64,000 nt of DNA from UBA8752 sp002336475 (GCA_943846755.1 OX044365.1:2294001-2358000); one strand, 5' to 3'; numbered from the stretch's first letter, positions 1-11,842 are shown. The notes: generated from the letters alone by a model not told the origin. Numbers and translations: made by a program.

Positions 1-48
1 CGCATCATTTTCGCAAAATTAATGGGTCGTTCTCATGCAACCATTGCG

Positions 49-2025
<1,977 letters not shown>

Positions 2026-2039
2026 GGTTTCAGTGCAGC

Positions 2040-2067
2040 AAAAACGCCCACAAAGGTGGGCGTTTTT
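2040..2067. terminator. Bidirectional hairpin terminator between gldN and the ABC-F gene
   Basis: A perfect 12-bp stem (five A-T pairs plus CGCCCAC/GTGGGCG) with a 4-base loop AAAG. It has an A run on one side and a T run on the other, so it could act in both directions. It lies just beyond the gldN stop codon and upstream of the ABC-F start, so it should end transcription of the gld operon. Confidence 0.8.
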
Positions 2068-2090
2068 GAGGGGTAATTTTTATCTGTGGG

Positions 2091-2951
2091 TCAATAATGC
2101 CACAGGTCGTGTTCAATCGTGAACAGCTCATCCTTGATGCGCTGCGATTCGAGCAAAGCATCGAGGCCTTGAGCGTAGTCGTTGATGGAACGGTCAAAGA
2201 CGTTGGTCTCCTTGATGATGTAGCTGGCGAAGTACCGCTTTTGGAAAATCTCCTCAAAGGTGCGTCGCTGCGCATCGTTGGCGTAGTTGTAGCATTCTGC
2301 GTTCGCGAACACATAACGACACTCGGGATAGTAGAGCCAGAACAAAGGAGCGAGTCCTTGTGAGTTGCCTTCATCGTCCTTCTTCTCAATGATCGGTGCA
2401 ATGCCGATGATGCGGATGTGACGTTGGCTCCTTTGGCGGTCCCACACCCAGTCTTCCTTGAGTCGGTAGCGCACGATATCCTGGCTGTTGATGCTGGTCT
2501 TCGCCTCCATAGAGCCAATGACCTCACCTGTAACAGCATCAAACTGAGGGATGATGACGGTAGGGTTCAACATGGAATCCACTTGGCTTGCGCTCAAGGG
2601 GTACCTGAATTCGTCGTCTTTACCGGCGGGTCCTGTTCCATAAGCGGTCAATGACCCTTCGACTTCCAGTGCGTAGCGGACCACATCAAAGAGGTTCTTC
2701 CTGTCTTCGATGGGGTCCACTGGGAAGTAGAACATCTGGTTGATCTTTTGGCGCAGGTCAATGTCCTGCCAGATGCGCCGCACGTACATCACATCTGCTT
2801 CCCTGAGGTGGGGGTAGGGTACAACGCGCTTTGTCAGGTTGGTTTCCTTGACATAGGCACCATCCAAAACGGTTTGGACCTGGGCGTTCGTGGGGGAGCA
2901 GACCAAGAAGGTCAATACGGCCACGGTGATATTTCGAACGGTCTTCATCAT
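2091..2951 (-). CDS. gldN: T9SS ring/motor-associated protein GldN (PorN)
   Basis: A 286-residue periplasmic protein with an N-terminal signal peptide ending near TNAQ. In Flavobacterium and Porphyromonas, GldN/PorN binds GldK/PorK and GldM/PorM and is needed for type IX secretion. Recognition rests on position directly after gldM, usual length and the Bacteroidota GldN pattern (VRRIWQDIDLRQKINQMFYFP near residue 55 and a C-terminal region of short charged helices). The start follows the gldM stop by two bases, so the genes are co-transcribed. It is the last gene of the porP-gldKLMN run and is followed by a hairpin terminator. Confidence 0.93.
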   Translation of the reverse strand: MMKTVRNITVAVLTFLVCSPTNAQVQTVLDGAYVKETNLTKRVVPYPHLREADVMYVRRIWQDIDLRQKINQMFYFPVDPIEDRKNLFDVVRYALEVEGSLTAYGTGPAGKDDEFRYPLSASQVDSMLNPTVIIPQFDAVTGEVIGSMEAKTSINSQDIVRYRLKEDWVWDRQRSQRHIRIIGIAPIIEKKDDEGNSQGLAPLFWLYYPECRYVFANAECYNYANDAQRRTFEEIFQKRYFASYIIKETNVFDRSINDYAQGLDALLESQRIKDELFTIEHDLWHY

Positions 2952-2953
2952 GA

Positions 2954-4669
2954 TTAGATCACTTTGAGTTTCATGGTAGGCAGCGCACGCTCCGTGCCGT
3001 CAGGCATAGAAACCACAATGTCCTCGATGTACACGACAGAACCTCTGCCGACGGAGCGGAAGAGTTCTTTCATGTTGGCGGTCACCATGTTTGAGCTGCT
3101 GCTCTGTTCTACAAACGTACCACCCTTGGTTACGGTTACATTAAACCGCTTTACTCTGACTTCTACGTCAAAGTCGAAGCTCTCCATGAGTGCGCCAACG
3201 GAAGGTGCGTTTTCGAGCAGAACTTTGGTGATGGTCTTGTCTGAAGGGCTCTTTCCTGCAAAGCGAGGAGAGGGGTCTGGAATGCGCTTTACGCGGAATT
3301 CCCGGCCGGGAAGCGACTTCTTTGAACCGTCGGGAAGGGTAGCAGTGACTTCGATGGAAGCGTCAGCTCCGGCCCCGGGGTTCACAATGAAGGTATCTCC
3401 GTCGGGCTTGATGCTGTGCCCTCCTGTGATGCGGACATCCAACTTGTCGCTGCTTACACCAGGAACGGAAATCTCTACAGGGTTTGGAACACCCCGATAG
3501 AAAACGTTCATTTTGGTGGGGCTCACCACCAAAGCAGGCTCAGCTACCGTGAATTCGGGCGTGTAGAAAGGGTAGTCGCCTACGTTACCGTCAGGACCTT
3601 GAAAACGAATCAATCCCTTGTAGTTGCGTTCTCCCAGGGACATGCCACGGGTGGCGATGCGGATTTTACCGAGTCCTCCTTCGATGCGCAAGGGATCTAT
3701 GCCGTTGTAGGCCATGAGGCTGCTGTCGCGGCCATTGAACTCGCTGTTCTCGACGTAGATATTGGGGCTGTTCGTGGCGTCAAACGCAGCCAGCAATACA
3801 TCTGCCCGGAAGCTGTCGCCCCGGAGGATGTAGTTGCTTTCTGGAACAACAAGCGGCATCAAGTTGGTGAACTTGTAGCTCTTGCCTTCAATTCCAGCGA
3901 TCAGCTCAGACATCATGTTTGACTTCGCATTGGCGATGTCAATCTGCAGCTTGGACAGAATGGGAATAACAGCAGCGAGTGGAACGTCGAAGAAGTTCGC
4001 AGCTTCCCACAGCACTTCTTTGTCGTCTTCAAGCTCCTTTTCGTACTTAAACGTCTGGTCAAAGGAGGCTTTGAGGCCGGGTGACACTTCGAAATTGTTG
4101 CCTACGAAGTCTGTGAAATTGACCCCTTTCAAATTGTCGCGAAAGACTTCAAGCTTTTGCTTGAGTTCTGAGGCCGTGAATTCACCAGTTTTGGGTGAGC
4201 CAGGTTCGCCTCCAACGAGGTAAGAGGTAATCTCTTGATACTCGTCTTTCTTCTCGAAATGTGCAATGCTCAAGACGGTGTCCCTTCGGGTCAACTTGTC
4301 TTGGGCAATGAACTCTGACAAATCACCACCTGCTTCTACGACCTCACGTTGGCCACTTGCAACAGCCAATATGTTGGCCTTGAGCTGTGTGATGTGGTCG
4401 TACAGTTCGTCTGCTTGAGTTTCGACATCCTTGGCGGCGTCGTAGTAGGGCTTGACCTTTTGCTGATCTTGGAGGTATTTGGCCTCAAATTCAAGCATGG
4501 TTTCCCTGGACTTGCCTTGTACGGTCAGATTGGTCTGTCGCAGACCATTCTCAACCTTGACGAATCCGTTTAGAATCTCCTTAGAGATGTTGAGTGCCAG
4601 AAGTGCTGTTAGGACGAGGTACATCATCCCAATCATCTTCTGACGCGGCGTTTCCTTCGCTCCTGCCAT
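2954..4669 (-). CDS. gldM: T9SS inner-membrane motor protein GldM (PorM)
   Basis: A 571-residue protein with one N-terminal membrane helix (about residues 12-30, MIGMMYLVLTALLALNISKE) and a long periplasmic part. GldM spans the periplasm as a dimer and, with GldL, forms the proton-driven motor that powers type IX secretion and gliding. The GAKETPRQKMIGMMYLVLTA start is a hallmark of the family, and length fits (about 510-570). It lies between gldL and gldN in the conserved order. Conserved periplasmic features include the SGxxP-type region and a C-terminal domain with MPDGTERALPTMKLKVI. Confidence 0.96.
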   Translation of the reverse strand: MAGAKETPRQKMIGMMYLVLTALLALNISKEILNGFVKVENGLRQTNLTVQGKSRETMLEFEAKYLQDQQKVKPYYDAAKDVETQADELYDHITQLKANILAVASGQREVVEAGGDLSEFIAQDKLTRRDTVLSIAHFEKKDEYQEITSYLVGGEPGSPKTGEFTASELKQKLEVFRDNLKGVNFTDFVGNNFEVSPGLKASFDQTFKYEKELEDDKEVLWEAANFFDVPLAAVIPILSKLQIDIANAKSNMMSELIAGIEGKSYKFTNLMPLVVPESNYILRGDSFRADVLLAAFDATNSPNIYVENSEFNGRDSSLMAYNGIDPLRIEGGLGKIRIATRGMSLGERNYKGLIRFQGPDGNVGDYPFYTPEFTVAEPALVVSPTKMNVFYRGVPNPVEISVPGVSSDKLDVRITGGHSIKPDGDTFIVNPGAGADASIEVTATLPDGSKKSLPGREFRVKRIPDPSPRFAGKSPSDKTITKVLLENAPSVGALMESFDFDVEVRVKRFNVTVTKGGTFVEQSSSSNMVTANMKELFRSVGRGSVVYIEDIVVSMPDGTERALPTMKLKVI

Positions 4670-4697
4670 GATAGTCGTTCAGTGGGTCAGGATAGGA

Positions 4698-5498
4698 TCA
4701 GCTACGCGAGTTGCCCATAGCATTGAGCATGTTCGCGTACACCGTATTCAAGGCCTCGAGGTTGGTAGACAATTCTGCGATATTCTCCTTGTACTTCTTG
4801 GTGTCTTCAACACTATCGTTGAGGTTCTGTACCAAGGAGCCCATGCCATCAAACAATTGACGGCTGGTTTCCATTTGCTGGAGTTGGGCCTCATACATGC
4901 CATTCAGGCTGCCGAGGTTTTCGTTCATTTTTTGCAGCTGCTCGCCGGCTGCGACACCCATTTCTTTGTTGTCAGACAACCCGGTCAAGGATTCACTGAC
5001 TTGAGAATACGTGTCGGTCAAGCCGCTGACCTTTTCAGTAGCGGTGCGCAGTGCACTTCCGTAATCGGATGTGGCAGCAGCAGCATCTGTGACTTCGCTC
5101 AGTGAGTTGGCTTGATCACCCAAGTGACGCATGCCGTCTCCAAGTCTGGAGAGCACGGTGTTGTCGATGCCCACGTCTTTCAGCATGTCATCGAGTTGAT
5201 CTACGGGCTTCTTAGGTCCAGCTTCTGCATCGTCGTCGGCAAGTTCTGGGTAGACCAGTTCCCACTTTGGATCCTTGTGTGGAGGCTCAAAAGCCGACAT
5301 GAAAAAGATGAAGGCTTCCGTACCAAGACCAATGATCAACATCTCGGAAGCACCTTCCCAGTGTTCAATCTTGAACAGTGCACCTACGATTACAATCGCG
5401 GCACCCCATCCGTAGAGCTTGGACATAAACGACTTCCAGGCCTTTCCGCCGATTCCGCCGCTCTTCTTTTTCTTTTTCGTGTTGGTCTTCTTTGCCAT
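4698..5498 (-). CDS. gldL: T9SS inner-membrane motor protein GldL (PorL)
   Basis: A 266-residue protein starting with a very lysine-rich stretch, followed by two membrane helices (about 30-47 and 52-70). Between them is the sequence FKIEHWEGA, which holds the conserved glutamate proposed to carry protons in the GldLM motor. The rest is a cytoplasmic region of predicted coiled coil. GldL partners with GldM, whose start lies 28 bases further on in the same direction. Size and gene order match other Flavobacteriia. Confidence 0.95.
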   Translation of the reverse strand: MAKKTNTKKKKKSGGIGGKAWKSFMSKLYGWGAAIVIVGALFKIEHWEGASEMLIIGLGTEAFIFFMSAFEPPHKDPKWELVYPELADDDAEAGPKKPVDQLDDMLKDVGIDNTVLSRLGDGMRHLGDQANSLSEVTDAAAATSDYGSALRTATEKVSGLTDTYSQVSESLTGLSDNKEMGVAAGEQLQKMNENLGSLNGMYEAQLQQMETSRQLFDGMGSLVQNLNDSVEDTKKYKENIAELSTNLEALNTVYANMLNAMGNSRS

Positions 5499-5570
5499 GG
5501 TAGTGCAGGTTTTGGATTCTAAAAGGCGGGAGCGGGTTTCATGCGCTCTGGCAGCCGCCAGAAAATAAGA

Positions 5571-6938
5571 TTAATTGAAGTCTTCCGGGTCCACGTTCTT
5601 TCCTCTTCCGAGGTAGCTCATGGCACTGCGGAATCCGATATATGCTTTTGCCGTGTCTTGGAATTCAAAGGACCTCGTGCCAGTTTGGCAATAGTATCCT
5701 ATGTCTTTCCAGCTTCCGCCACGGGTGACCTTGCGCTTCAAGCTCGGGGGATCATCGGCTTTGGCATGGTACTCATATTCCGGACTCATGTCGTGGCTGA
5801 AATCGTACACGGTCTCGTCAAAGGCCGTGTTGGTCCATTCTGCTACGTTTCCTGCCATTTGATAGAGGCCATAGTCATTCGGGCTGTAGCTCTCAATGGG
5901 CACCGTGTGGCAACCGGCATCCTCTACGTAGTCTCCACGCATGGGCTTGAAGTTGGCCAGAGGGCAACCGTAGATGTTGCGGATGTAGGGACCTCCCCAT
6001 GGGAAAGGTGCCAGATCGATGCCTCCTCTTGCTGCGAATTCCCATTCAGCCTCTGAAGGCAGGCGGAATTTCTGCACCATGGTTTCGCCATTTTGCTGCT
6101 TCCAAGTGGCGAGCAATTGGGTTCTCCAAGCATTGAAAGCCCGGGCTTGTCCCCATGTAACCCCCACCACGGGATAGTCGTCGTAAGCGGGGTGCCAGAA
6201 ATAGGTTTCTGTGAGCGGCTCGTTGTAGCCGTAGGTGAAGTCGCGCATCCAACACAGGGTGTCTGGGTACACGTTCGTATTCTCTTCAATGACGAACTGC
6301 GCGCGGTCACTGTGGCCCCGTACACTGTGCAATTGACCCAGTTGGTTGGGTTCATTGATTTCAAAGTCGAGTCCGCCTTTGCTCGAGGCAGCCTGCAGAT
6401 TGAGCCAGAAGTACTTGAAGTTCAACTTACGTGTGTCCAGTTGCTTCTTGTCATAGAATCGGTCTGACCCTTGGAAGTAAAACTCGTCGTAAAGGGCATC
6501 GAAGATGTCTTCGTTTTCCCAGTCGATGGGTTCTTCCCATTTGAGCACATAGCCCTTGTTGATGAAGCGGTCGAGTTCCCGTCCGGCATCGTCTTCAGTG
6601 GCGAAGTATTCCTCGAAATCGTTCTCTTGGAGGACGTCTCGGAACAAACTGTCTCGCACGTAATTGACGAACTGACGGTACTCGTTGTTCGAGATTTCGT
6701 GAATGTCGATGTAAAAAGCGGGTATGGTCACCGTCTTGGAACGAGCAGTCAGGGCGTAGGGCACGTCCTGGTCGCTTGGTCCCATGGTGAAAGAGCCATA
6801 GTGGATGTAGTTCATCCCATAGGGATTCACTTGCACCCAATCCTCCCGAGGGTACACGCCTACCAGCTCACCTGCAGGGCCGCCGTAGCAGCCAGCAAAT
6901 GTCACAGCACAAAAGGCGATGATTGCAGCGTTTCTCAT
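5571..6938 (-). CDS. gldK: T9SS outer-membrane ring lipoprotein GldK (PorK)
   Basis: A 455-residue lipoprotein: hydrophobic leader and a lipobox FAGC with the acylated cysteine at residue 17. Most of the protein is a formylglycine-generating-enzyme/sulfatase-modifying fold (about 45-450). Visible family blocks are IPAFYIDIHEISNNEYRQFV, FRLPSEAEWEFAARGG, YGLYQMAGNVAEW and VTRGGSWKD. GldK/PorK builds the periplasmic ring of the type IX system together with GldN and is not thought to be an active enzyme. It follows porP by about 106 bases and precedes gldL, as in other gliding Bacteroidota. Confidence 0.96.
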   Translation of the reverse strand: MRNAAIIAFCAVTFAGCYGGPAGELVGVYPREDWVQVNPYGMNYIHYGSFTMGPSDQDVPYALTARSKTVTIPAFYIDIHEISNNEYRQFVNYVRDSLFRDVLQENDFEEYFATEDDAGRELDRFINKGYVLKWEEPIDWENEDIFDALYDEFYFQGSDRFYDKKQLDTRKLNFKYFWLNLQAASSKGGLDFEINEPNQLGQLHSVRGHSDRAQFVIEENTNVYPDTLCWMRDFTYGYNEPLTETYFWHPAYDDYPVVGVTWGQARAFNAWRTQLLATWKQQNGETMVQKFRLPSEAEWEFAARGGIDLAPFPWGGPYIRNIYGCPLANFKPMRGDYVEDAGCHTVPIESYSPNDYGLYQMAGNVAEWTNTAFDETVYDFSHDMSPEYEYHAKADDPPSLKRKVTRGGSWKDIGYYCQTGTRSFEFQDTAKAYIGFRSAMSYLGRGKNVDPEDFN

Positions 6939-7044
6939 GGTTTCTATCCTTTAGTCGAACGTGTTCCGTTCCGTAATCACAGGTTGCAGATCCTGATGCT
7001 ACGGAGAAGACAACGGTCAGGTTACGTCGTTTCGTGTATCCAGC

Positions 7045-7995
7045 TTACAAGAAGCGCGGATTTACGTGACGGGTTTGCATCGGAATGCGTTCGAAGTTGA
7101 ACATGTAAGAGACGAAAATTTCGTGGGAGCCACTGCTGTAATTCGTCAGCTCACTCACGGTAGCATCATAGCTGTAGCCAAAGCGGAAAATTTGCTCTGA
7201 CCGGGTCAGCTTTTCATTTTTGGTGGTCCCGTATTCAAATCCGAGCACAGGTGCTACGGCATCCCCAGGACGGAAGGAAATTCCGCCGTAGAGGAGTTCA
7301 TTCCACAGGACGTTGGCGTGGAGGTCCACACTGGTAGCATTCAAGTCGGTCTTGGCCAACAGGTGCGAACGCAAACGCAATGAACCGTCGCCGAGTGCTT
7401 GCTCATAGCCCGCTTGGACATAGAGGTGGCGAACGCTGGAGATGTTCAGGTCTTTGAGGTCAGTGGCGGCCAAGCGCGTGGTGCTGATGCCGGCATAATA
7501 GCTGCCGGGAACGCGGTACATCACGCCGAGGTCAGCATCCACTGTGGTGCCGCTTTTTTCGCTCTGTGGGATGACAGCGTCGCCTTCATCGATGTAGATC
7601 CACTCATTGCCGAGGGTCTTGCCCATGTAATTGGCAGCGAGGCCCAGGCTAAGAATGCCGCCGTTGGCGTCGGGCTCCATGTGGTAGGCATAGGCCAGTT
7701 TGACGACGGTGTTTTCTTCCTGACCCAGTTTGTCTTGGAAGAAGCTCAGTCCAATGCCTCCTGGAATGAATCCGGGCCTTCCATTGTATTGGACCAAGGT
7801 GGTCTGCGGGTTAGTTTCCAGACCGTTCCATTGGTTGCGGTAGAAGGCACTTACGTATTGTAAGCGCTCCGCTCCAGCGAAGGCAGGGTTAAAGGACAGT
7901 CTGTCCTGGTAGAATTGCGTGAGTTGCGGGTCCTGTTGGGCCACAGCAGTGAGGCTGAACAACACGGCAGACAATACGATCAGTAGGCGATTCAT
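7045..7995 (-). CDS. PorP/SprF family type IX secretion outer-membrane protein
   Basis: A 316-residue outer-membrane barrel protein with a clear signal peptide (MNRLLIVLSAVLFSLTAVAQ). The family signature follows directly: QDPQLTQFYQDRLSFNPAFAG. PorP/SprF proteins bind inner components such as PorE and link T9SS substrates or SprB-type adhesins to the cell surface. I placed the start at the ATG at 7995 because translation upstream of it has no signal peptide character. The gene heads the gldKLMN cluster and may be co-transcribed with it. Several paralogues per genome are usual, so a specific name (porP or sprF) is not assigned. Confidence 0.92.
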   Translation of the reverse strand: MNRLLIVLSAVLFSLTAVAQQDPQLTQFYQDRLSFNPAFAGAERLQYVSAFYRNQWNGLETNPQTTLVQYNGRPGFIPGGIGLSFFQDKLGQEENTVVKLAYAYHMEPDANGGILSLGLAANYMGKTLGNEWIYIDEGDAVIPQSEKSGTTVDADLGVMYRVPGSYYAGISTTRLAATDLKDLNISSVRHLYVQAGYEQALGDGSLRLRSHLLAKTDLNATSVDLHANVLWNELLYGGISFRPGDAVAPVLGFEYGTTKNEKLTRSEQIFRFGYSYDATVSELTNYSSGSHEIFVSYMFNFERIPMQTRHVNPRFL

Positions 7996-8196
7996 TCCAA
8001 TCAGCTGATTTTCAAACGGTTCCTTGCAAAAGTCACCCGAGGGTGGTCGGCTAATATACCGAAAATGACCAAGGATTACGCCTGCAAACTCCATTATCCA
8101 AGCCTCGTCGTGGATTTCATGTGGAAAGGTTGAATGCAAATGCCGCAGTGCCTGTGCGTTGCCGCTGGGAATCGGGCCGAGAATGAACCTGAGGTT

Positions 8197-9363
8197 TTAT
8201 GACAGCTTCTGCTGTGTGCGCCACCATCGGTCTGGAAGTTGGCCTCCAGCTGCGGATTGATAGTCGGCATAGGTGCAGGGTACCAGCAGGACCCGTCCTT
8301 TGCGGTTGCCTGCACCAGGGGTAGGGATGTCCATCCACCAGCGGTCGCTGCGGGGGCTCTTGTAAAACACCACTTCGTGGTCTTCGCCCTCGAGAACCAC
8401 CCGGTACTGCAGATAGTCGTCCGTGGTGCCTCTGGGGTGGTCGCCCATCCGGTGCATGACCCCTTCGAGAAAACACCACACGGCTTCGGCGACCAATTGG
8501 CCTCCCCGGCCGTCGCCGTCTTTGGAGGGATCGTGCTCAAAGAAGCCTACAGCAGTCAGGCGGTCACTGTAACCTGCATAGCGCGCGAGTTGGCACAGCT
8601 CCTCTCCGTTCAGGCCGTTTGGCCGGGCAGCACCGGAGGCCGGATGATCTGCTGTTCGCACGGCCCCCATGTCAAATGAGGCGAGGTCCGAATCCCGGAG
8701 GATGGGCTCTGCGATGGAGATGTCTGAACGCAACCGGCCCAAGCGCACATTGTCGAAGTGCATGCGGTCCATGAGTTGGAGGCTGTCGCCGTCCACGAGG
8801 TAGCGCTGGTGACCGAGGGTGTTCAAATCAAACAGGTGCGCTCCTTCGGGAAGTATGAGCTGGTTCAGCCAGTTGTTCCCGTTGGTGATTTGCGGGTCGC
8901 CGCCAAAGTCAACAGCGGCGTCGATGACGGTGACATTGATGGGGCGGTCTTGATTGGCGTAGGCGCGGTACATCGGAAACGTTTGTACCTGTGAGCCTCC
9001 GATGACCAGTGGAACGATTCCGCGCATCATCAATTCTTGACAAACGACGTCAAGCGCCGCCATGGTGTCTTCGGGTGTTTGTCCCGCCGTGATGTTGCCC
9101 AGGTCGGCCACTGGGGCCCAGCGGTCCATGACCGTCAAATTGTAGAGCTTGCCACGGACCCACTCGGCGGCGCGGTCCGTTTCTGCGCCATCGGCGCTTC
9201 CTCGGCGGTCCATGACACCAACAATGGCTGCAATACAGCCTTCTAAATCGGGGCGTTCGCCTGCGCGGTGAATGCGCAGAACGTCGCGCATTCTGTCTAC
9301 TCCGTCAGAAATGTCGAACAGTCCGGCCTCAGTGGGCTCAACCCAATCAAAGATGGATTCCAT
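8197..9363 (-). CDS. Arginase/formimidoylglutamase-fold protein with degenerate metal site
   Basis: A 388-residue protein of the ureohydrolase fold (arginase, agmatinase, formimidoylglutamase). The family blocks can be located but most metal ligands are changed: GGDH is GGSQ (residues 122-125), DAHxD is DAAVD (148-152), and SxDxD reads SFDMG (229-233). Of the six manganese ligands of canonical arginase only three aspartates seem to be kept, so normal binuclear manganese chemistry is unlikely. Homologues annotated as formimidoylglutamase occur next to topA in many Bacteroidota. The gene lies between topA and porP in the same direction, separated from topA by 22 bases. Its role may be structural or it may bind a ligand. 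Confidence 0.8.
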   Translation of the reverse strand: MESIFDWVEPTEAGLFDISDGVDRMRDVLRIHRAGERPDLEGCIAAIVGVMDRRGSADGAETDRAAEWVRGKLYNLTVMDRWAPVADLGNITAGQTPEDTMAALDVVCQELMMRGIVPLVIGGSQVQTFPMYRAYANQDRPINVTVIDAAVDFGGDPQITNGNNWLNQLILPEGAHLFDLNTLGHQRYLVDGDSLQLMDRMHFDNVRLGRLRSDISIAEPILRDSDLASFDMGAVRTADHPASGAARPNGLNGEELCQLARYAGYSDRLTAVGFFEHDPSKDGDGRGGQLVAEAVWCFLEGVMHRMGDHPRGTTDDYLQYRVVLEGEDHEVVFYKSPRSDRWWMDIPTPGAGNRKGRVLLVPCTYADYQSAAGGQLPDRWWRTQQKLS

Positions 9364-9385
9364 AGAGGCAAGCTACTCGCCGCCG

Positions 9386-11842
9386 TTAGGACTTTTTCTT
9401 GGCCTTCGTGGACTTTTTCGCCGTTCCCTTGATGATTTCCTGAGCGCGTGCCCAATCCATCTCCAAGATCTTCTCTCCCACGGGAATGCGCACGGACTTT
9501 TTGTCGGCTACGAGGTAGTACTGGCGGCCTTTTAGCCTGATGGTCCACTTGTCGTCTTCATCAAACGCTTTGATCACACCAGCCTTGAGCTGCTCCACAC
9601 GCGCCCAGTCGATGCTGTCCACGTCTTCACCCTTTGGGATTTTGACGTTGTCCTTGCCAGCCTTGATGTAGGGCCCCCAGCGCCCCATGATGATGCGGGT
9701 GTCGGGATCTTCATCAAAGGTCTTGAGGAGTGCTTTCGCGTCTGCCTCACGTTTGGCCTTTACCAGTTCAATGGCGTAGCTCAATTCGATGTCATAAGGT
9801 GTGCTTTCGCTGTCCTTTGGAATGCTCACGAATTTGCCATCGTGGCGCACATAAGGGCCGAAACGGCCGATGGCGGCCACCACCTTCTTGTCTTCAAAGG
9901 TGCCGAGGTCACGGGGCAACTCAAACAGCTTCAGGGCCTCTTCGATGGTGATGCCTTCGAGGGTCTGTCCTTTGAGCAGCGAAGCGAATTGCTTTTCTTC
10001 ATCGTCTGGTGCGCCGATTTGGGCCAAGGGGCCATAACGGCCAATACGCACGAGCACCATTTTGCCCGACGCGGGGTCTACGCCCAATTCACGTTCTCCA
10101 CTGGCCCGCTCTGCGTTCTCGGTGGTTTCTTCGATTTGCTGGTTGAAAGGCGTGTAGAAGGCTTTCACCATGCGCTGCCAATCGTCTTTTCCGGCGGCGA
10201 TGTCGTCGAACTCCTGCTCCACTTTGGCTGTGAACTGGAAGTCCATGATGGTGGGGAAGTGCTCCTGCAGGAAGTCGGTGACCACATTGCCAATGTCCGT
10301 GGGGAACATCTTGTTGCGCTCTGAACCCGCCATCTCCTTCTCGGTCTCTGACCGAACGGTGCCGTCTGCTTGAAGGGTGAGCGAAGTGAAGTCGCGTTCC
10401 TTTCCCTCCCGGTCCTCTTTTACCACATAGCCCCTCTTTTGGATGGTCGCGATGGTACTGGCGTAAGTGGATGGGCGGCCGATTTGAAGTTCTTCAAGCT
10501 TCTTGACCAGGGCGGCTTCGCTGAACCTTGCTGTGGCCTTGGTGAAGCGCTCCGTGGCTTTCATTTCCTTGAGGTCAAGGGCAGCGCCCTGCTCCATACG
10601 GGGCAGCAAACCGCTCTCTTCCTTGTCGTCGTCCGACCCTTCGAGATAAATCTTCATGAAGCCATCGAACTGAATGGCTTGTCCGCGGGCCACCAGCATC
10701 TCCTCTCTGCCGGGGATGTGAATGTCTACTGTGGTTTTCTCAATGACCGCGTCGGCCATTTGACTCGCAAGCGTCCGCTTGAAAATCAGTTGGTACAGGC
10801 GCTGCTGGTCCGATTCTCCGGAAACATCGGTCCGGGACATTTCGGTTGGGCGGATCGCCTCGTGTGCTTCTTGAGCGCCAGCCTTGTTGGTCTTGAACGT
10901 GCGCAGCTCGTGGTAGTTCTCGCCGTAGGTCCCGATGATGTGGTCCTTGGCGCCGTCGAGTGCCACATCCGACAGGTTGGTCGAATCCGTTCTCATGTAG
11001 GTGATGAGACCACTCTCATAAAGCTTCTGTGCCACCTGCATGGTGCGGCTCACGCTGAATCCGAGCTTACGGGCGGATTCTTGTTGCAGGGTAGATGTGG
11101 TGAACGGTGCAGTCGGCTTGCGCTTGGTCGGTTTGCGCTCGACGCGGTCTGCTTTGAGGTCCGCTCCGTGGGTGGCTCTCAGGATGTCCTCTGCCGTAGC
11201 GGGATCTCCGATGCGCTTGTTGAGGTCAGCTTTGAAGCCAGAACCTGCAGTCTCGAGCATGGCAGATACCTTGTAGTAGCCTTCTGGCTGGAAAGCCAGG
11301 ATCTCACGTTCGCGGTCGACGATGAGGCGGACGGTGACACTCTGCACCCGGCCTGCTGACAGCGAGGGCCGGACCTTCTTCCACAATACTGGAGAGAGCT
11401 CGTAGCCCACAAGCCTGTCGAGGACACGGCGGGCTTGCTGCGCCATGACCAAGGGCATGTTGACGCTGCGGGGTTTATCAATGGCCTTGAGGATCGCGTT
11501 CTTGGTGATCTCGCTAAAAACGATGCGCTTGGTCTTTTGGTCAGGCAGCTGCAAAGCTTCCTGCAGGTGCCAGCTGATGGCTTCTCCTTCGCGGTCCTCA
11601 TCCGTTGCGAGCCATACCATTTGTGCTGACTTGGAGAGTTTCTTGAGCTCACTGAAACGGCCTTTGTCGGCCGTGATTTCATAGGTGGGCGTGAAGCCAT
11701 TTTCGACGTCAACTGCGAGTTGACCGCCGGGCAAATCCCTGATGTGGCCATAGCTGGACCTCACTACATAGTCTGCACCGAGGTAGCCTTCGATGGTCTT
11801 GGCCTTGGCCGGAGACTCCACGATGACGAGATTTTTGCTCAT
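9386..11842 (-). CDS. topA: DNA topoisomerase I (type IA)
   Basis: An 818-residue type IA topoisomerase that relaxes negative supercoils. The Toprim domain starts at once (LVIVESPAKAKTIEGYLG, residues 5-22), with the acidic DEDREGE motif at 81-87. The catalytic tyrosine is Tyr282 in ITYMRTDS. Instead of C-terminal zinc fingers the protein ends in several Toprim_C repeats, visible as GRYGPLAQIG, GRFGPYVRHDGKF, GRWGPYIKAGKDN and a last degenerate copy, then a lysine-rich tail (KKSTKAKKKS). This layout is usual in Bacteroidota. I chose the ATG at 11842 (MSKNLVIVES); a longer reading adds seven residues without homology. It is divergent from miaB. Confidence 0.97.
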   Translation of the reverse strand: MSKNLVIVESPAKAKTIEGYLGADYVVRSSYGHIRDLPGGQLAVDVENGFTPTYEITADKGRFSELKKLSKSAQMVWLATDEDREGEAISWHLQEALQLPDQKTKRIVFSEITKNAILKAIDKPRSVNMPLVMAQQARRVLDRLVGYELSPVLWKKVRPSLSAGRVQSVTVRLIVDREREILAFQPEGYYKVSAMLETAGSGFKADLNKRIGDPATAEDILRATHGADLKADRVERKPTKRKPTAPFTTSTLQQESARKLGFSVSRTMQVAQKLYESGLITYMRTDSTNLSDVALDGAKDHIIGTYGENYHELRTFKTNKAGAQEAHEAIRPTEMSRTDVSGESDQQRLYQLIFKRTLASQMADAVIEKTTVDIHIPGREEMLVARGQAIQFDGFMKIYLEGSDDDKEESGLLPRMEQGAALDLKEMKATERFTKATARFSEAALVKKLEELQIGRPSTYASTIATIQKRGYVVKEDREGKERDFTSLTLQADGTVRSETEKEMAGSERNKMFPTDIGNVVTDFLQEHFPTIMDFQFTAKVEQEFDDIAAGKDDWQRMVKAFYTPFNQQIEETTENAERASGERELGVDPASGKMVLVRIGRYGPLAQIGAPDDEEKQFASLLKGQTLEGITIEEALKLFELPRDLGTFEDKKVVAAIGRFGPYVRHDGKFVSIPKDSESTPYDIELSYAIELVKAKREADAKALLKTFDEDPDTRIIMGRWGPYIKAGKDNVKIPKGEDVDSIDWARVEQLKAGVIKAFDEDDKWTIRLKGRQYYLVADKKSVRIPVGEKILEMDWARAQEIIKGTAKKSTKAKKKS

